Shown: in pieces, positions 20,844 to 33,388 of the stretch
Layout of the letters: each line of letters starts with the position of its first letter
Position numbering within the stretch: position 1 is the stretch's first letter
Source of the DNA: Pezicula radicicola
Taxonomy: Eukaryota > Ascomycota > Leotiomycetes > Helotiales > Dermateaceae
Length of the DNA stretch: 64,000 nt
Assembly (NCBI GenBank): GCA_003008705.1
Contig: PDUO01000007.1
Coordinates: 92,123-156,122 of the forward strand
Reading direction: 5' to 3'
Program-made: the position numbers and the translations under genes
Notes under the pieces: generated by a model
Told to the model about the DNA's origin: nothing
What the model saw: only the letters and a program-made list of their open reading frames with translations
Databases searched by the model: none

Positions 20844-22898
20844 ATGGCGAAGAGAAAGGCAGATTCTTTAAGTCAGCCTGCCGCCATAAATGGCAGCAAG
20901 AAAGCAAAACATTCTGAAGCCAGACCCAAGGAGTCGAAGCTCAACAGCGTTCCCAACCTGCTCGATGATAGTGATTCCGCTAGCGAGGACGATTCTACGG
21001 GAGGGGCTAAGTTGGACGAGCCTGGATTCAAAATCAACGAGGAGTACGCAAAGCGATTCGAACACAACAAGAAGCGGGAGGAATTACAACGGCGTCAGTC
21101 TCCTAGCTGCAATTGGGTCTACTTTTTGAAATATGGCTAATTTTATCTAGTTGAGGAAAAGTACGAAAAACCAGCGCAGCCCGTAAAGGGTCAGTATGGA
21201 GACAAGTACGATGAAGATTCCGAGTCTTCTAATGACGAGGACGAAGACGACGATGGGTTTCTAGCGACTGAGGCTCTTGACGCCGAGATCTCTGCCACGC
21301 TCCAAGCAATTCGATCGAAAGACCCTCGAGTATACGACGAGAAGGTCACATTCTATGCACCGATAGAGGAGGATGGGGATGCAGATGCAGGTTCTAAATC
21401 TACAGAAATAAAGAAGGAAAAACCTGTATACTTGAGCGACTACCACCGCGAAAACCTTTTGAGCGGCTATACGGGCACGGAAGAGGAGGATGTTGCTCCA
21501 AAAACGTTTGTTGAAGAGCAAGATGATCTTAAAAAGACAATTATCAAAGAGATACACGCCACAGCCGAAGACAGTGATGATGATGATGAAGATGGAGGTT
21601 TCCTCATACCGAAATCTAAGCCGCAACGGCAAGAAGTCTCTACTGGGGGCATCCACCCTTCACGAGCAGCTAAAGTCGAAGTCGATGTGACAATTGCCGA
21701 TAAAGACCCGGAAACGTTTCTATCAAATTTCATGGCAGCTCGAGCTTGGGTACCAGGGGACGGTAGTCGATTTCAGCCATTGGAGTCTGATGATGAGGAG
21801 GAAGATGAACGGGCTGAGAAATTTGAGGCCGCCTATAACTTGCGTTTCGAGGATCCTAATGGCAGCAATGAGATGCTGAAGTCGTATGCAAGGGACATTG
21901 TCGCTGCGAAGTCAGTGCGTCGGGAAGAGCCAAATAGTCGAAAGAAGCAGCGAGATGCGCAACGAGAAAAAAAGGAGGCAGAGAAGAGAGAGAGAGATGA
22001 GGAAAGGGCACAGCTAAGGCGACTCAAAATTGAGGAGATGGAAGAAAAGCTGCAAAAAATAAAGAAGGCTGCTGGCATTCGTGGCAAGACCCTGAAGGAC
22101 GATGAGTGGACAAAGTTCTTGGAGGAGGGCTGGGATGATGACACGTGGGAAGCAGAGATGCAAAAACGTTTTGGAGAGGATTATTACGCGGAGCAGGAGG
22201 CTGGGTCTGAGAGTGACGAAGAGGCCAATGGTGCTGGGAAAAAGAAGAAGGTCAAGAAACCGAAGTGGGATGATAATATTGATATTAAGGACCTGGTGCC
22301 CGAATTCGAAGAGGAAGAGTTGCAACAGAAGCCAGCATTTACTTTGACCGACTCGGAAGAGGAGGAGGAAGATGGCGACGAAGGAGATAGTGAAGCACCA
22401 AGGAAAAGGTCCAAATCGAACAAAGAGCGCCAGCAAGACAAGCAAGCCAAAAAGAAGGCTGCACGGATTGAAAGGAAGAAGATTGAAGAGTTGGTTGACA
22501 ACCGGTTAGACTTCGATGATACCATCCTGCCTGGAACCTCGAAACAGCAAACTCGTTTCCGCTATCGCGAAGCATCGCCGACCTCGTTTGGATTGACCGC
22601 AAGAGATATCTTAATGGCTGATGATACCGCACTGAATCAGTTTGCCGGATTGAAGAAGTTGGCCTCGTTCCGCGACGTGGAGAAGAAGCGAAAAGACAAG
22701 AAAAACTTGAGCAAGAAAGCTAGGTTAAGGCAGTGGAGGCAGGAAACGTTTGGGAACGAGGATGGCCCAGAGATTGTTATTGGTGCTAATGTTGCTGGTG
22801 CTCCAAAAGCTGAAGAGAATGTCAATGTTGTGGAAGGAAAAAGGAGAAAGAAGAGGTCGAGGAAGAGCAAGGGCCAGGCTATGGAAACTTCGGCGTAG
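20844..22898 (+). CDS. KRI1: KRI1-like ribosome biogenesis protein
   Basis: Nucleolar protein required for 40S subunit and 18S rRNA maturation, working with Krr1 in yeast. Exons 20844-21093 and 21151-22898 join at ELQRR/LEEKYEKP, giving 665 residues. The N-terminus holds the NEEYAKRFEHNKKREELQRR segment. The centre contains KPVYLSDYHRENLLSG and EEQDDLKKTIIKEIH, both characteristic of Kri1. A long Lys/Glu coiled region and acidic patches follow. The C-terminus has the conserved RYREASPTSFGLTARDILMA block and a basic KGKRRKKRSRKSKG-like tail. Length fits fungal Kri1. Regulation is not visible beyond the shared upstream region with RAB5. Confidence 0.92.
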
Positions 22899-25800
22899 TC
22901 GGCTCGAGGTTTGCGTGTCGGAAGCTTCCCACGAAATGAAAGATTCGCAAAGTACTACTACACGTGCTACGTTGTCTCTGTATATTGTGTATGCTACTGT
23001 TGGTAAGAGGGTGCCCCTTGGTACTATCTGACAACAACTCCTAAGTATAGGTGTTGAGTGTCTTTTGATTAGCTGCACATGGACTTGCTGCTCTACTAAA
23101 GGTGTCGAAACACTGCATAGTTGACGCCAAGGTGATTGATATTCAGTGCAGACGGCTGGTGGATATTTCCGAGCTCACAGCCTTGGGGAGAAATCGAAAC
23201 ACGAGTCGGAACTTGCCATCTCCGCAAGTAACGTCACACTTTTAGACCGACGGCTAGTCCATATCGGATCAAAATAATCATAATGGGCTGATAATTATCT
23301 CAACTTTGCCTTCACGAACCGTTGAACCCGTGCGAGTTAGTGATGCTCATCGCAAGGCTAGCCTTGCAGCAACTATCGACAAGGCTGTGTCGTTATATAG
23401 GTACTCTCGTCCCTAGGCCCCTGATACGTCTACAGTGCTACTATTGATATTTGATGGGAGCCATGTGTGAATGTCTCTTCGAGCTCACCGCTTGTTGGTA
23501 AGTCACTCAGTCAAGTGAGTTACTCAAACCGCCAGAACCAAGATATTCAAACTAAGTAGGTACGTAAGTTACTTAAACTGACCAAGGTATTTTAATTAAG
23601 TGAGCCATTTCAGTTAAATCAAGCAAGTTACCTAAATAAATCGGGACACTCTAATAAAGTGAGCTACTTGAACTAGGTGTTACTGAAAAGTCATGACTCC
23701 GGCAGAATTCACATCGTCGTCACACGGGTAGGCATGCCTGTACGAAGGTACTGTACCAAATATCATTTTCACCACCGTACACGTATCAGGAGCCAGTACC
23801 TACAGCCTGCAAGTAGCTTTTCTTTGTTTCTGGTAACAATAGTAGAATGTCATAGGGTATGATCATATTGATTCATACAGTATGATGTGCTCTCACGCGT
23901 CGTCAACGCGTGCGTACCTGAAAACAGAAGCAATTTCGCATCAACAGTCTTCGTTGAGAACTTGAGATATGCGACTCCCTTCTTCCTTGGTAGTTCTTAA
24001 TTAATTCTCCGTGCGCCCAATTTTCGTACCTGGTACAGTAGCTCTTCCCACAAGGTCCCTACAATGGTAACTTCGCACCAACGACCATTCAACCTCTCCC
24101 ACTGGAAACCCATTGTTGTTATTATTATTATTATTGCTGGATGAGTTCTAGTTGTTAACAAGAGACCTGTCCCTTGTGTATCTAAGCCCCACCCGGGGAT
24201 GGCTCCTGGCTCCAGCCGCCGTCCACGCGCAAAGCTTCTGGCCTCGGGGCGCAACTTTGAGTTCGAACTTCTACGCTCCCACTAGCAATCTGACGCTGAT
24301 CATCCTGAAGTTTCTACTCTACTTCGAACGGGTAGGCCGTGGGGAGCTTCCGCTCGCTATCATACCTTTCCGTTCAGGCCCTAGCTGCCCTACGAGTTCT
24401 CTACTGTACTCTAATCTTGTCTTTGAGATATCTTGTCTTGGTCTCTTGAAACTGCCATTTTCATCTGTTGCGGTTCCGTGCAATCCTGGACCTAGCGCTT
24501 GCACGTCATGGGGCCAATCACTTGCATCGCTTGCACACAGATAACTTCTTGACAAGTTACAACTCCTTTTTCTTTTCCTTTTATGTTGATGGTATCTGTC
24601 AGTCTTTTCTATTAGACGCATGATATCGAAGGCCTGACCCGGGAGAAGCAGAGGCTAGAGAGTAGTGCAGAGGTTCAGAACGCATCAAAGCGGTCATGGT
24701 TCATGGTCGTTGAGTTCGGCCTTACTCGCTCACCCCTGATAAACTTCAATATTTCCTCAAGGCTCAAGGGTGCTGCCATTTTAGCCTCAAGGTGAAGCAG
24801 ACGATCGGCCAAGACAAGACAAGGTTGAAAGGCTCATGTTTATCTTGACTACAGAATCTGTACTGTACCTCTGGACGGATCACTTGTGCCGCGGACATAT
24901 GTGGGATGAGCAAGACGGGACTTCGTACTCGTAATTGTTCTCCTTTATCATGGGAATTGTCTGTTCCGCAAGTTAGCACTGGTAGAACTCCAAAACCAGT
25001 TGCCCTCACCAGGCTCTCCTGGCCTTCTTCTCAGACTCTTAGTTGTGCGCGTCGTGGTGCAGGAGTCGCCTCCTTATAAATATACCAAGGGCTGTCTGCA
25101 ATAGTTACATAAGCTCGAGGGATCAAGAAGCAAAGATCGAATAAGAATGGCCGACCCATGAAGATGCACATTAATCCTCCGAGACAGACTGGTCTCTTGC
25201 ATTAGGGGAAGCGAAAGGGGCAGTAGGCCCGGCACTTTGCCCAACGACTGCCAGGTCTTGTCAACCCTCAACCCCGCGATCATTCTGGAAATGGCAACAT
25301 ATATCCGGCCGAGATTCATCCTAGAGATCTGATATCTTTTGACTCCCGGAATCGAATCCTGTGACTCTGAGAAAGTGGTAGCGCTTCCTTGTACATCTCA
25401 AGCGTCTTTTTTTTTTTTGTAAATTGCGCGTGCTCGACTCGTTCAACTCGACTCGTACAGTGCTGCTACACTTTTGAAAGTCCACTCGGTAGTGGCCGGC
25501 GATGTCGATGGTGCACATCGGGGATAATTATTCCTCATAGCAGAACTTACTTTTCGTCTTTTCCTCAGACTGTGGGGCACCGAGGCAAGCATTCGAGCAG
25601 GCTTTTCTTCCCTGGTCACCTACTGTAAAAACGAGGCCCCTTCTACCCTGCTCGTCTCGAGTCTTTAAAAGCGGAGGGACAGGAGACGCCTGGACCATTA
25701 GCATGATCTTACCTTCGCCTGTACCGTATGCAAAACCTACGACAGTAAACCAGGTCCAGTCTAGTCCACCGTCTTAACACCAAATTATCATCAGGGCAGG

Positions 25801-26464
25801 GTGCTAGGCTGGAGGTTACTGGAATGGATGTGCGTCCAATAATAAGACGTCGTCCACTTATGGCTACAGATAACTCGTGGGCAATCATCCATCACTAGGG
25901 CTGCTGCTTTAAAGCTTGTTCACATCGTGCATTCGAGGCGAAGGGACGTTGAGTTCGTACCCCAGTCTCAAAGCCCAGCCAGGCAGTGTCTCCGCAAAGA
26001 GAAAAGAAAGCTAATAACTTGCTAGTCACTTGCACCTTCAATAGCCTCATTGTGACCACCATCTCTACCGTCTTCTTTACTCGCCTTTCTTCTCCTTTCT
26101 GCCAATCCTCTGTACTCACGACGTTGCGCCACTCTCGCCGTTGGCTGCACCCGCACGATTCTGCATTTCCATTCTCTTACGACCTCGGCCCGCATCTGGA
26201 GAAGTTCCCGAAAAACCCCCCACACATCCGACAAGTCAGCCACCAGTCAATCTCAATATCAACATCCGCAACAGCGAGTCTTGGCCGAACTGGTCGACTG
26301 TTGTGCCTACGGGCAATTAGGGGTCGCTAGGATAGAGCAGTGCGGCGGATGGTGATGATGTATTTTGGAAGTGTACAGTAGAAACACATCAGGCTCACCC
26401 GGCATTGACTCCTGCGCAGAAGGTTCTGCAAACACACGAGTTGAAACCCATTCCTCTCCGTATC
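22899..26464. other. Long intergenic region upstream of the Zn2Cys6 regulator
   Basis: About 3.5 kb without a supported gene. It contains the transposon-like element at 23416-23794 and a short ATT run near 24118. From about 24.2 to 26.4 kb it is moderately GC-rich, non-repetitive sequence that probably serves as promoter and long leader of the transcription factor. Several short upstream ORFs are present but none is convincing. Confidence 0.5.
23416..23794. mobile_element. MITE-like element, copy 1 (hAT-like), with internal repeats
   Basis: 379 bases with terminal inverted repeats: left GGCCCCTGATACGTCTACAG, right (reverse complement) GGCTCCTGATACGTGTACGG, both continuing towards an ATGATATTTG-like core. 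Flanks CGTCCCTA and AGTACCTA agree at 6 of 8 bases, compatible with an old 8-bp target duplication. The interior (23505-23680) carries about five degenerate copies of AAGTGAGTTACTCAAA-type units. No ORF, so non-autonomous. It shares termini and interior with the copy at 39957-40243. Confidence 0.7.
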
Positions 26465-29400
26465 ATGATGTCAGCTAGTCACACATCAAATGATTTCCAG
26501 AGACGGCAGCCGTCAGATTTCGATCAATCACCACATGCGCCATTGCATACGGAACATCTAGACCTCGAGCGGTTCATGATGAGCCACTCACATCCGCAAA
26601 ACCATTCACCTCCGCACCTCGACGTCACCGGCACCTCTTCACAATTCGCCGACTTCCAGTTTCCGTACAATGGCATGGAGAATGGGCTGCAGGTAGAACC
26701 AAAGTTAGAGAATCAATCGGATCCTTATAATCTCGCCGCGCAAACCTCAGATCATCGTGGCTCGACAGCATCGATGCATTCTCTTCACCGCGCGAGTTTC
26801 AGCAGCGGCATGCCTCTAGGACAAGCTGGCAATGCCAGCATGAGTGGTGCTGGTTCAGACGAAGCTAGTCCCTCGAGTAATCGTGGTGTAGGAGGCGATG
26901 GCGGATTTAGTGATGATTTTGGGCTAAATACTGGCGGCGCAGTCGATGGGAGTGATTTAGGAAGCCGCACGAAAGAGGAAAAGAACGACCCGACACCTCC
27001 TTGGAGCGAACTGAAGACCAAAGCAGGTAAGGAGCGGAAGCGACTACCCCTAGCTTGTATAGCATGTCGGAGGAAGAAAATTCGATGCTCAGGAGAAAAG
27101 CCTGCATGCAAACACTGCCTCAGGTCACGGATACCATGTGTGTATAAAGTTACAACGCGGAAGGCTGCTCCAAGGACGGATTATATGGCTATGCTCGACA
27201 AAAGATTAAAGCGGATGGAGGAACGTATCATTAAGATCGTACCGAAAGAAGAACAGCCCGACGGCACAGCGAACATCACCCGAGCAACTGTGAAGCCTGC
27301 CATTCCCGGAACCGTCCCTGTCCGAAACTCAACAGCGAAAAAGCGTGCAGCAGAAGAAGCATTCGGCCCAGAGTTGGACAATTGGTCCAAATCTGTGTCC
27401 AGTCATAAACTCGACACACCAGGCAAGCCGAGTTCACTCATGGTGCAAGAAGCAGAAGAAAGTAAACTTTTATGCGAGGGAGCAGATGCACTACCACCGA
27501 AGGATATCCAGGAACATTTGTCAGAAATATTTTTTGAGACCGTTTATGGACAGACATATCATTTATTGCACAAGCCCAGCTTTATGAGGAAACTCAAGTT
27601 TGTACTCTTCTGCATGATTGTATAGTGATCAATACTAACGTGTATTCATAGGGCCGGGACATTACCGCCAGTCTTAATACTTGCAGTGTGCTCAGTTTCA
27701 GCGCGTTTTTCAACACATCCAAAAGTCAACTCAACGCCGGCTTTCTTGAGAGGTGATGACTGGGCATCGGAAGCCCGAGATATTGTAATGAGACGTTATG
27801 AATGGCCGAACATCACTATATTGACATGCTTGCTCATACTTGGTTTACACGAATTTGGTACGTGTCAAGGCGGTCGCAGTTGGGCTCTAGGAGGGCAGGC
27901 AATTCGCATGGCATACGCATTACAACTGCACCGAGATCTCGATCACGATCCGTTGAAGCGAAATGGTACAGCAGAGCTCAGTTTTATAGATCGCGAGATA
28001 CGTCGGAGGACCATGTGGGCATGCTTTCTCATGGATAGATTCAATTCTTCTGGGACGGACAGGCCTACATTCATCAAGGAAGATAGTATCAAGGTTCAGC
28101 TTCCGATCAGAGAGAAATACTTTCAACTGGACATGCCTGGGCCAACAGAGAACCTCAATGGAGATGTGCCACATCCAGTCTCACCAGGCGCAGGGCAACT
28201 TTCAAACGCCAGAGAAAATATGGGCGTTGCAGCATATATGATACGGTCAATAGCATTATGGGGACGAATCATCAACTATCTCAACCTTGGTGGCAACGAG
28301 CAAGACCCACACCCAATGTGGCATCCAGACTCAACCTATGCGGATCTCATTAAACAATCAGAGGCCTTTGAACAGACATTGCCTGAAGACCTCAAGTATA
28401 CACCCGAAAACTTACATACTCACGATACTGAAGGATTGGTGAATCAGTATTTGTTCCTCCACGTTTCAGTTCAGCAGAACATACTTTTCATGAATCGCTT
28501 TGCCGTTCCCAGACATGCTGGAGGCGGTGCTCCTCCGAAGGATGTACCAAAGGAATTTGTTACGAAAGCCGGGGCAAAGGCCTTTGAGGCAGCGAACAGG
28601 ATATCGGAACTTTTGAAAGACGGCGAGTCCCACTTCGTTACAGCCCCTTTTACTGGGTATTGTGCGTTTCTATCAAGCACTGTCCATGTATTTGGAGTGT
28701 TTTCGAAGAATGCTAGCATGGAGGCTACATCGAAGCGGAATCTGGCCACCAATGTCAAGTACTTGTCCAAGATGAAGCGGTACTGGGGAATGTTCCACTG
28801 GATGTCAGAAAATCTCAAGGAGCAGTACCGATTATGTGCCGATGCGGCAAGGCAAGGTCCATCCGCACTTGGTTCTACACAGCCGTCTTCAAACATATTC
28901 CAATATGGAGACTGGTTTGACCGGTATCCACATGGCGTGTCGCAGTCGGACTTTGAGGATTCGGCTGGTGGAATCAAAAAAGAGAAAGGTGATGACGCGG
29001 TACTAGAACCAAAGTCCGACTATCATACCGTGGAGGAATTCTTCCACACGCTTGGCGAACTACAACCTCATGACTCCAAGTCATCTAAAGCGTCTAAGCG
29101 CAAAACAAAGAAGCACACCCCATCTCAGGAGCAACCCGAACAGCCGCACGTGCAGACAAACATTCCGAATATGAGTCCAGGTCAACCGATGCAAATGCAG
29201 AATAATCCTCAGCATATGTCCCAAGCGTATCCCCCAAGTCCTGTTAATATGTATAATCATAACCAAGGCACCTACTACAACCACGACCTCCTCATTCCAC
29301 CACATCAACAAGGGATTCTCCCCCAGTTGGATCGCCAGCTCGTTTTCGGGGCGTACGCAGGCATGGACCCGTCGTCTCTGAGCTCGCAGAACATGTTGGA

Positions 29401-29689
29401 CAGTACCTCTGCATGGGATCTGCAGATGGGCGGAATGCCGGGGTTTGTGACGGAGCCTAGCAGCGCATGGTTCATGCCATTCAAGTGAGCTTTCATTCAT
29501 CAATCTAAAAGCAAACATTGTTACTGACAACGGCTCAGTATGGAACCCCCCGAGATAGGTCAGGAAGCAGACGTGTTTAACTCAAGGGGTGGTACGGGTG
29601 TCGGCTACAACATAGGCGGTTTACCGGTTAATGGTTTGCCGGTTAATAATAATCATGGGATGGGTGGTAGGAATGGGGGTGGGAACTGA
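26465..29689 (+). CDS. Zn2Cys6 transcription factor with fungal-specific central domain
   Basis: Exons 26465-27597, 27652-29484 and 29539-29689, about 1038 residues. The start is the first ATG in frame; the frame is open 60 bases further upstream but only from TTG. Residues about 198-225 form the binuclear zinc cluster CIACRRKKIRC-(6)-CKHCLRSRIPC, with a basic/coiled linker DKRLKRMEERIIKIVP behind it. A Ser/Gly-rich N-terminus precedes it. The middle (WPNITILTCLLILGLHEFGT, then GQAIRMAYALQLHRDLD and REIRRRTMWACFLMDR) is the fungal_trans regulatory domain. The C-terminus is Gln/Pro/Asn-rich and probably an activation region. The last exon adds a Gly/Asn-rich tail. It acts in the nucleus on CGG-type half-sites as family members do. 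The target pathway cannot be told. Confidence 0.9.
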
Positions 29690-30768
29690 TAGACTTTCTC
29701 GTGTCCATGCTCGAGAATTCGATGGTGATGAAGGCGTATGGTGTTTTTTTTTTGGCATTGGGTGGATGGTGCGTAGGTGCCTTGATATTCCTGGATATAC
29801 CTGGGTGGCTGGCATTGGTGCACATAACGACGATCTGTAAATATACGTACCTCAAAGAGCACAGTGAAAATATCAAGACCTAACGATGATGCATCTTCCC
29901 TTCGATTCGACCTCGGCGTCATGTTAAGAGAAGAATTTTGTACCGCATGCACCTTCCAAATATGGACGCGAAAGATTATAAGGCAACACAAACAGCGAAG
30001 GCAGGTTGGTGTGGTTGATGGCATAGGAGGATGGATATACTATATATACATACAGAACTTTCTCACTCGCATTTCACTTGTCACTAACAGCCTATCCTCA
30101 TTTGATCAGTTGATTGATTATTGATTATTGGCTTCCGGCACCGGGCAAACTTAATGGGACATCCCGATACTCCATGCAAGCTTACTATCCCCCACATTCT
30201 GAGATATCATTTCTCGTCAGCGCTCATGCAAGGCACTTGCAACACCGACCAGCACAGACCAACACCGACCAACACCACTTATTATATTCGCGCATACAAC
30301 AATTGGGGAATCAGATTGCAGGTGATGAGCATGTGGCTGGTAGTATAAGATGTCTACAGTAAGCTGGGCAAAGAAAATGCCTCAAGCCGCCCCGCCTGTC
30401 CATCAATCTCATGGCAGAGAGAGCTCAGCCACTGTGTCACGACTAACGCCTCTTATTATTCTTTGCGCGATTTTGGCCTCCTCGAATCTGGATCGAGGGA
30501 TAAGGACCTTTAGTTTTCCACCATTTTCCTTTTTGTTATGCTACTGTACCTTATCTCGCCTTTTTTCTAGCATTGCAGCTGTCAAATGTGGAGTGGGTAT
30601 CATACTTTCACCAGAAGGAGGCCATTAGAGTAAGATTTTCGCCTTCTCTTTGCGTTTAGTATAAAGCTCTAGCATTCCCTACCCCCTGAAAGGCCTTCTT
30701 CCGCCTTTCACCATCTTTGTTTACCTTTCAAGTCTTGTCGCTGCGTTGTTAGCTCTGTCTTTTGCAAA
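29690..30768. other. Intergenic between transcription factor and K+ transporter
   Basis: 3' flank of the regulator and promoter of the K+ transporter. CT-rich tracts lie close to the transporter start (30640-30760), typical of fungal promoters. Nothing else stands out. Confidence 0.5.
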
Positions 30769-33388
30769 ATGGCAGACGCCAATGGATCCAACAGTGCGGT
30801 AGAACGCATCCAATTTGGAGAGATAAACCCGATGGGGAATGTTGAAAAGAGTGGCTATACCAGCGCGCTCCATAGTTCCACGCTCTCAGAAAAAGATTCT
30901 TATGCAGACTTACAAGAGCAGGCTATTTCAATCGCAGATGCGGATCTCAATGGCAAGAAGAAGCAGGTACGAACTCCCTCTCTTTCTTTGCTATAGTTCG
31001 CGACTCTGATCCCTCACCAAAAAAAGACGTATTCAGGCTGGGTGCTGTTATGGCTCGCCTATCAATCTACCGGAGTGATTTATGGAGATATCGGAACATC
31101 GTAAGTAAACAACGCTCATTCGGAATATGCATACTTTACTGAGTGCTGATACACCTGCAGCCCTCTCTACGTCTACTCGTCCACATTTACCAGCCAGCCG
31201 AGCTACGATGATCTCGTTGGAGCCTTATCGATCATCATTTGGACCCTTACGCTTATGGTTACCATCAAATATGTTTTCATTGTCCTGTCTGCAGACGATG
31301 ATGGGGAAGGAGGCACATTCGCGCTTTACTCACTGCTTGCCCGTTACTCACAAATCGTGAGTAGGGATCCAAATGTATCCGGAACCCTAAAACTAGAACG
31401 CCATCGTACAGGCGATATGAAGAGGCCAAATCAGGGTTTGCGGAACTTCATCGAGAAGTCGTCCTTTGCTAGATTCGGGCTAAAATTTCTTGGGGTACTT
31501 GGAGTAGCCATGGTAATGAGGTGAGTTCTTAGCAGAAGCCAGAAGCGCTTAGTATGATATGGAACAGTCTGACATTGCACCAGTGATGGTGTTCTTACAC
31601 CTGCACAGTCTGTTCTCGGAGCGATTCAAGGGATTGAGGTTGCCCAGCCAGATATTTCCAAGGCAACTATTGTTGGGGTGACTTGTGCTATCTTGATATT
31701 ACTTTTTGCTATTCAACCATTCGGTACAACAAAGATCGCATCCTCTTTTGCACCAATTGTAATCATCTGGTTACTCTTCAATCTCTGTTGTGGCATATAC
31801 AACCTCGCAAAGTATGACTACACAGTCCTAAAAGCGTTCAGTCCCTACTTCGCAGGGCAGTATTTTATGCGAAATAAAGAAGAAGGATGGAGATCTCTTG
31901 GTGGCCTACTTCTAGCTTTCACTGGTGTGGAGGCTCTTTTTGCGGATTTAGGTGCTTTCAGCAAGAGAGCAATCCAAATCTCCTGGCTATGCTTCAGCTT
32001 CCCTTGTCTCTTGCTTGCTTACATCGGCCAAGCTGCATACATTTCAAAAGATACGACTGACGCATTCACCAACCCTTTCTTCAATACGGTCATTCCTGGT
32101 ACCTTCTATTTCAGTCTGGTCATAGCCATCTTGGCTGCCATTGTGGCTTCGCAGGCCATGATCACTGCTGCTTTCCAGCTTCTATCGCAGATTATGACCA
32201 TGTCTTACTTTCCTCACATCAAAACGGTCCACACTTCAGAGAAATTTCATGGCCAGGTTTACATGCCGTTCGCAAACTGGCTTTTAATGATCGGAACTGT
32301 TATTGTAACAGCCGTTTACAGCGATGTAAGTACGCAATCAACTCTTTTTAAATCGGCTACTGAATGAAACATAGACAACCCGCCTCGGAAACGCCTACGG
32401 TGTATGCGTCATTTTTGTCACTTTTATTACAACCTGCATGGTGTCACTCGTCGCAATAGTTGTGTGGCGCCTGAACGTGTTGATCGTGTTCTTCTTCTTC
32501 CTGGCCTTCGCCCTCCTGGATGGAGTGTACCTGTCCGCGGCGCTCGTAAAAGTACCGACTGGAGCCTGGTTCACACTTGTCCTTGCCGCCATTCTCTCTA
32601 GTGTCTTCGTTCTCTGGCGCTTTGGGAAAGAACAACAATGGGCTTCGGAAGCCGAGGACCGTTTCCAGCCCTCCCAGCTCCTCTCCCCAACTCAAGATGG
32701 CAACGTCAAGCTCACGGCTGCGTATGGCGGTTGGAAAGTCTCAAAGATCCATGGTGTAGGCGTCTTCTTCGATAAAGTTGGCGACATGGTTCCGGTAGTC
32801 TTCGCACAGTTTGTGCGCAAGTTCAGCGCTCGTCCCGAGATCATCATTTTCTTCCACATGCGTCCACTCTCCACACCATCCATCCCAGAATCAGAACGCT
32901 ACATCATTCAGCGAACTTCAATACCAAATTGCTACCGCTTGACTATTCGTCACGGGTACACGGACAAAATCGTAACACCAGACCTTGGCCGACTGATTAT
33001 TGAGCAAATCGTCCTTTGTATCACACGCGACAATTCAACATCTCTCAGTGCTTCATCGGTTGGGCATTCTCCAGAAGTGCAGGCCGAACTCGATGCTATC
33101 CAGAGAGCCATGGAAAATCAGCTCGTATACGTTATGGGCAAGGAACAAATGAAGATCCGAAATGGCACCAATATAGTACGGCGAATACTACTCAGTGCTT
33201 TCCTGTGGATCCGGGACAACTCTCGGACTAAGATGGCAGATATGAATGTAAGTGAAAACCTCCAAACTGAACATTCTTCCTACAAGTTGTTGCTCTTACT
33301 CCCAAAATCTCCAGAACAAGGAAACTAATTTCACTTCTAGATCCCAATTGAAAGTCTCGTTGAGGTTGGCTTCGTCAAGGAGATATAG
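30769..33388 (+). CDS. HAK1: HAK/KUP-type high-affinity K+ transporter
   Basis: Plasma-membrane K+ uptake system, K+-H+ symport in characterised fungal HAK proteins. Six exons: 30769-30966, 31027-31100, 31161-31520, 31584-32325, 32375-33247 and 33341-33388, all joins in frame, 764 residues. The signature GVIYGDIGTSPLYVYSSTF is split by intron 2. Further family motifs are DDDGEGGTFALYSLLARY, GDGVLTPAQSV-like (DGVLTPAQSVLGAIQGIE), FADLGAF, FFNTVIPGTFYFSLVIAIL, ASQAMITAAFQL and TTRLGNAYG. About twelve hydrophobic spans are followed by a cytosolic C-terminus ending VGFVKEI. The 16-codon last exon matches the usual conserved C-terminal VGMVYEV-type ending. Expression in relatives rises on K+ starvation; no element is recognisable here. 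Confidence 0.95.

Noticed and set aside
21261..21656. 131-codon minus-strand ORF opposite KRI1
   Set aside because: It is the antisense shadow of the acidic KRI1 coding sequence, with a Phe/Leu/Cys-rich composition typical of such shadows.
25321..25400. Possible tRNA (GGATTCGATTCC T-arm-like word, minus strand)
   Set aside because: The T-stem does not pair properly around a seven-base loop and no matching acceptor or anticodon arms are found.
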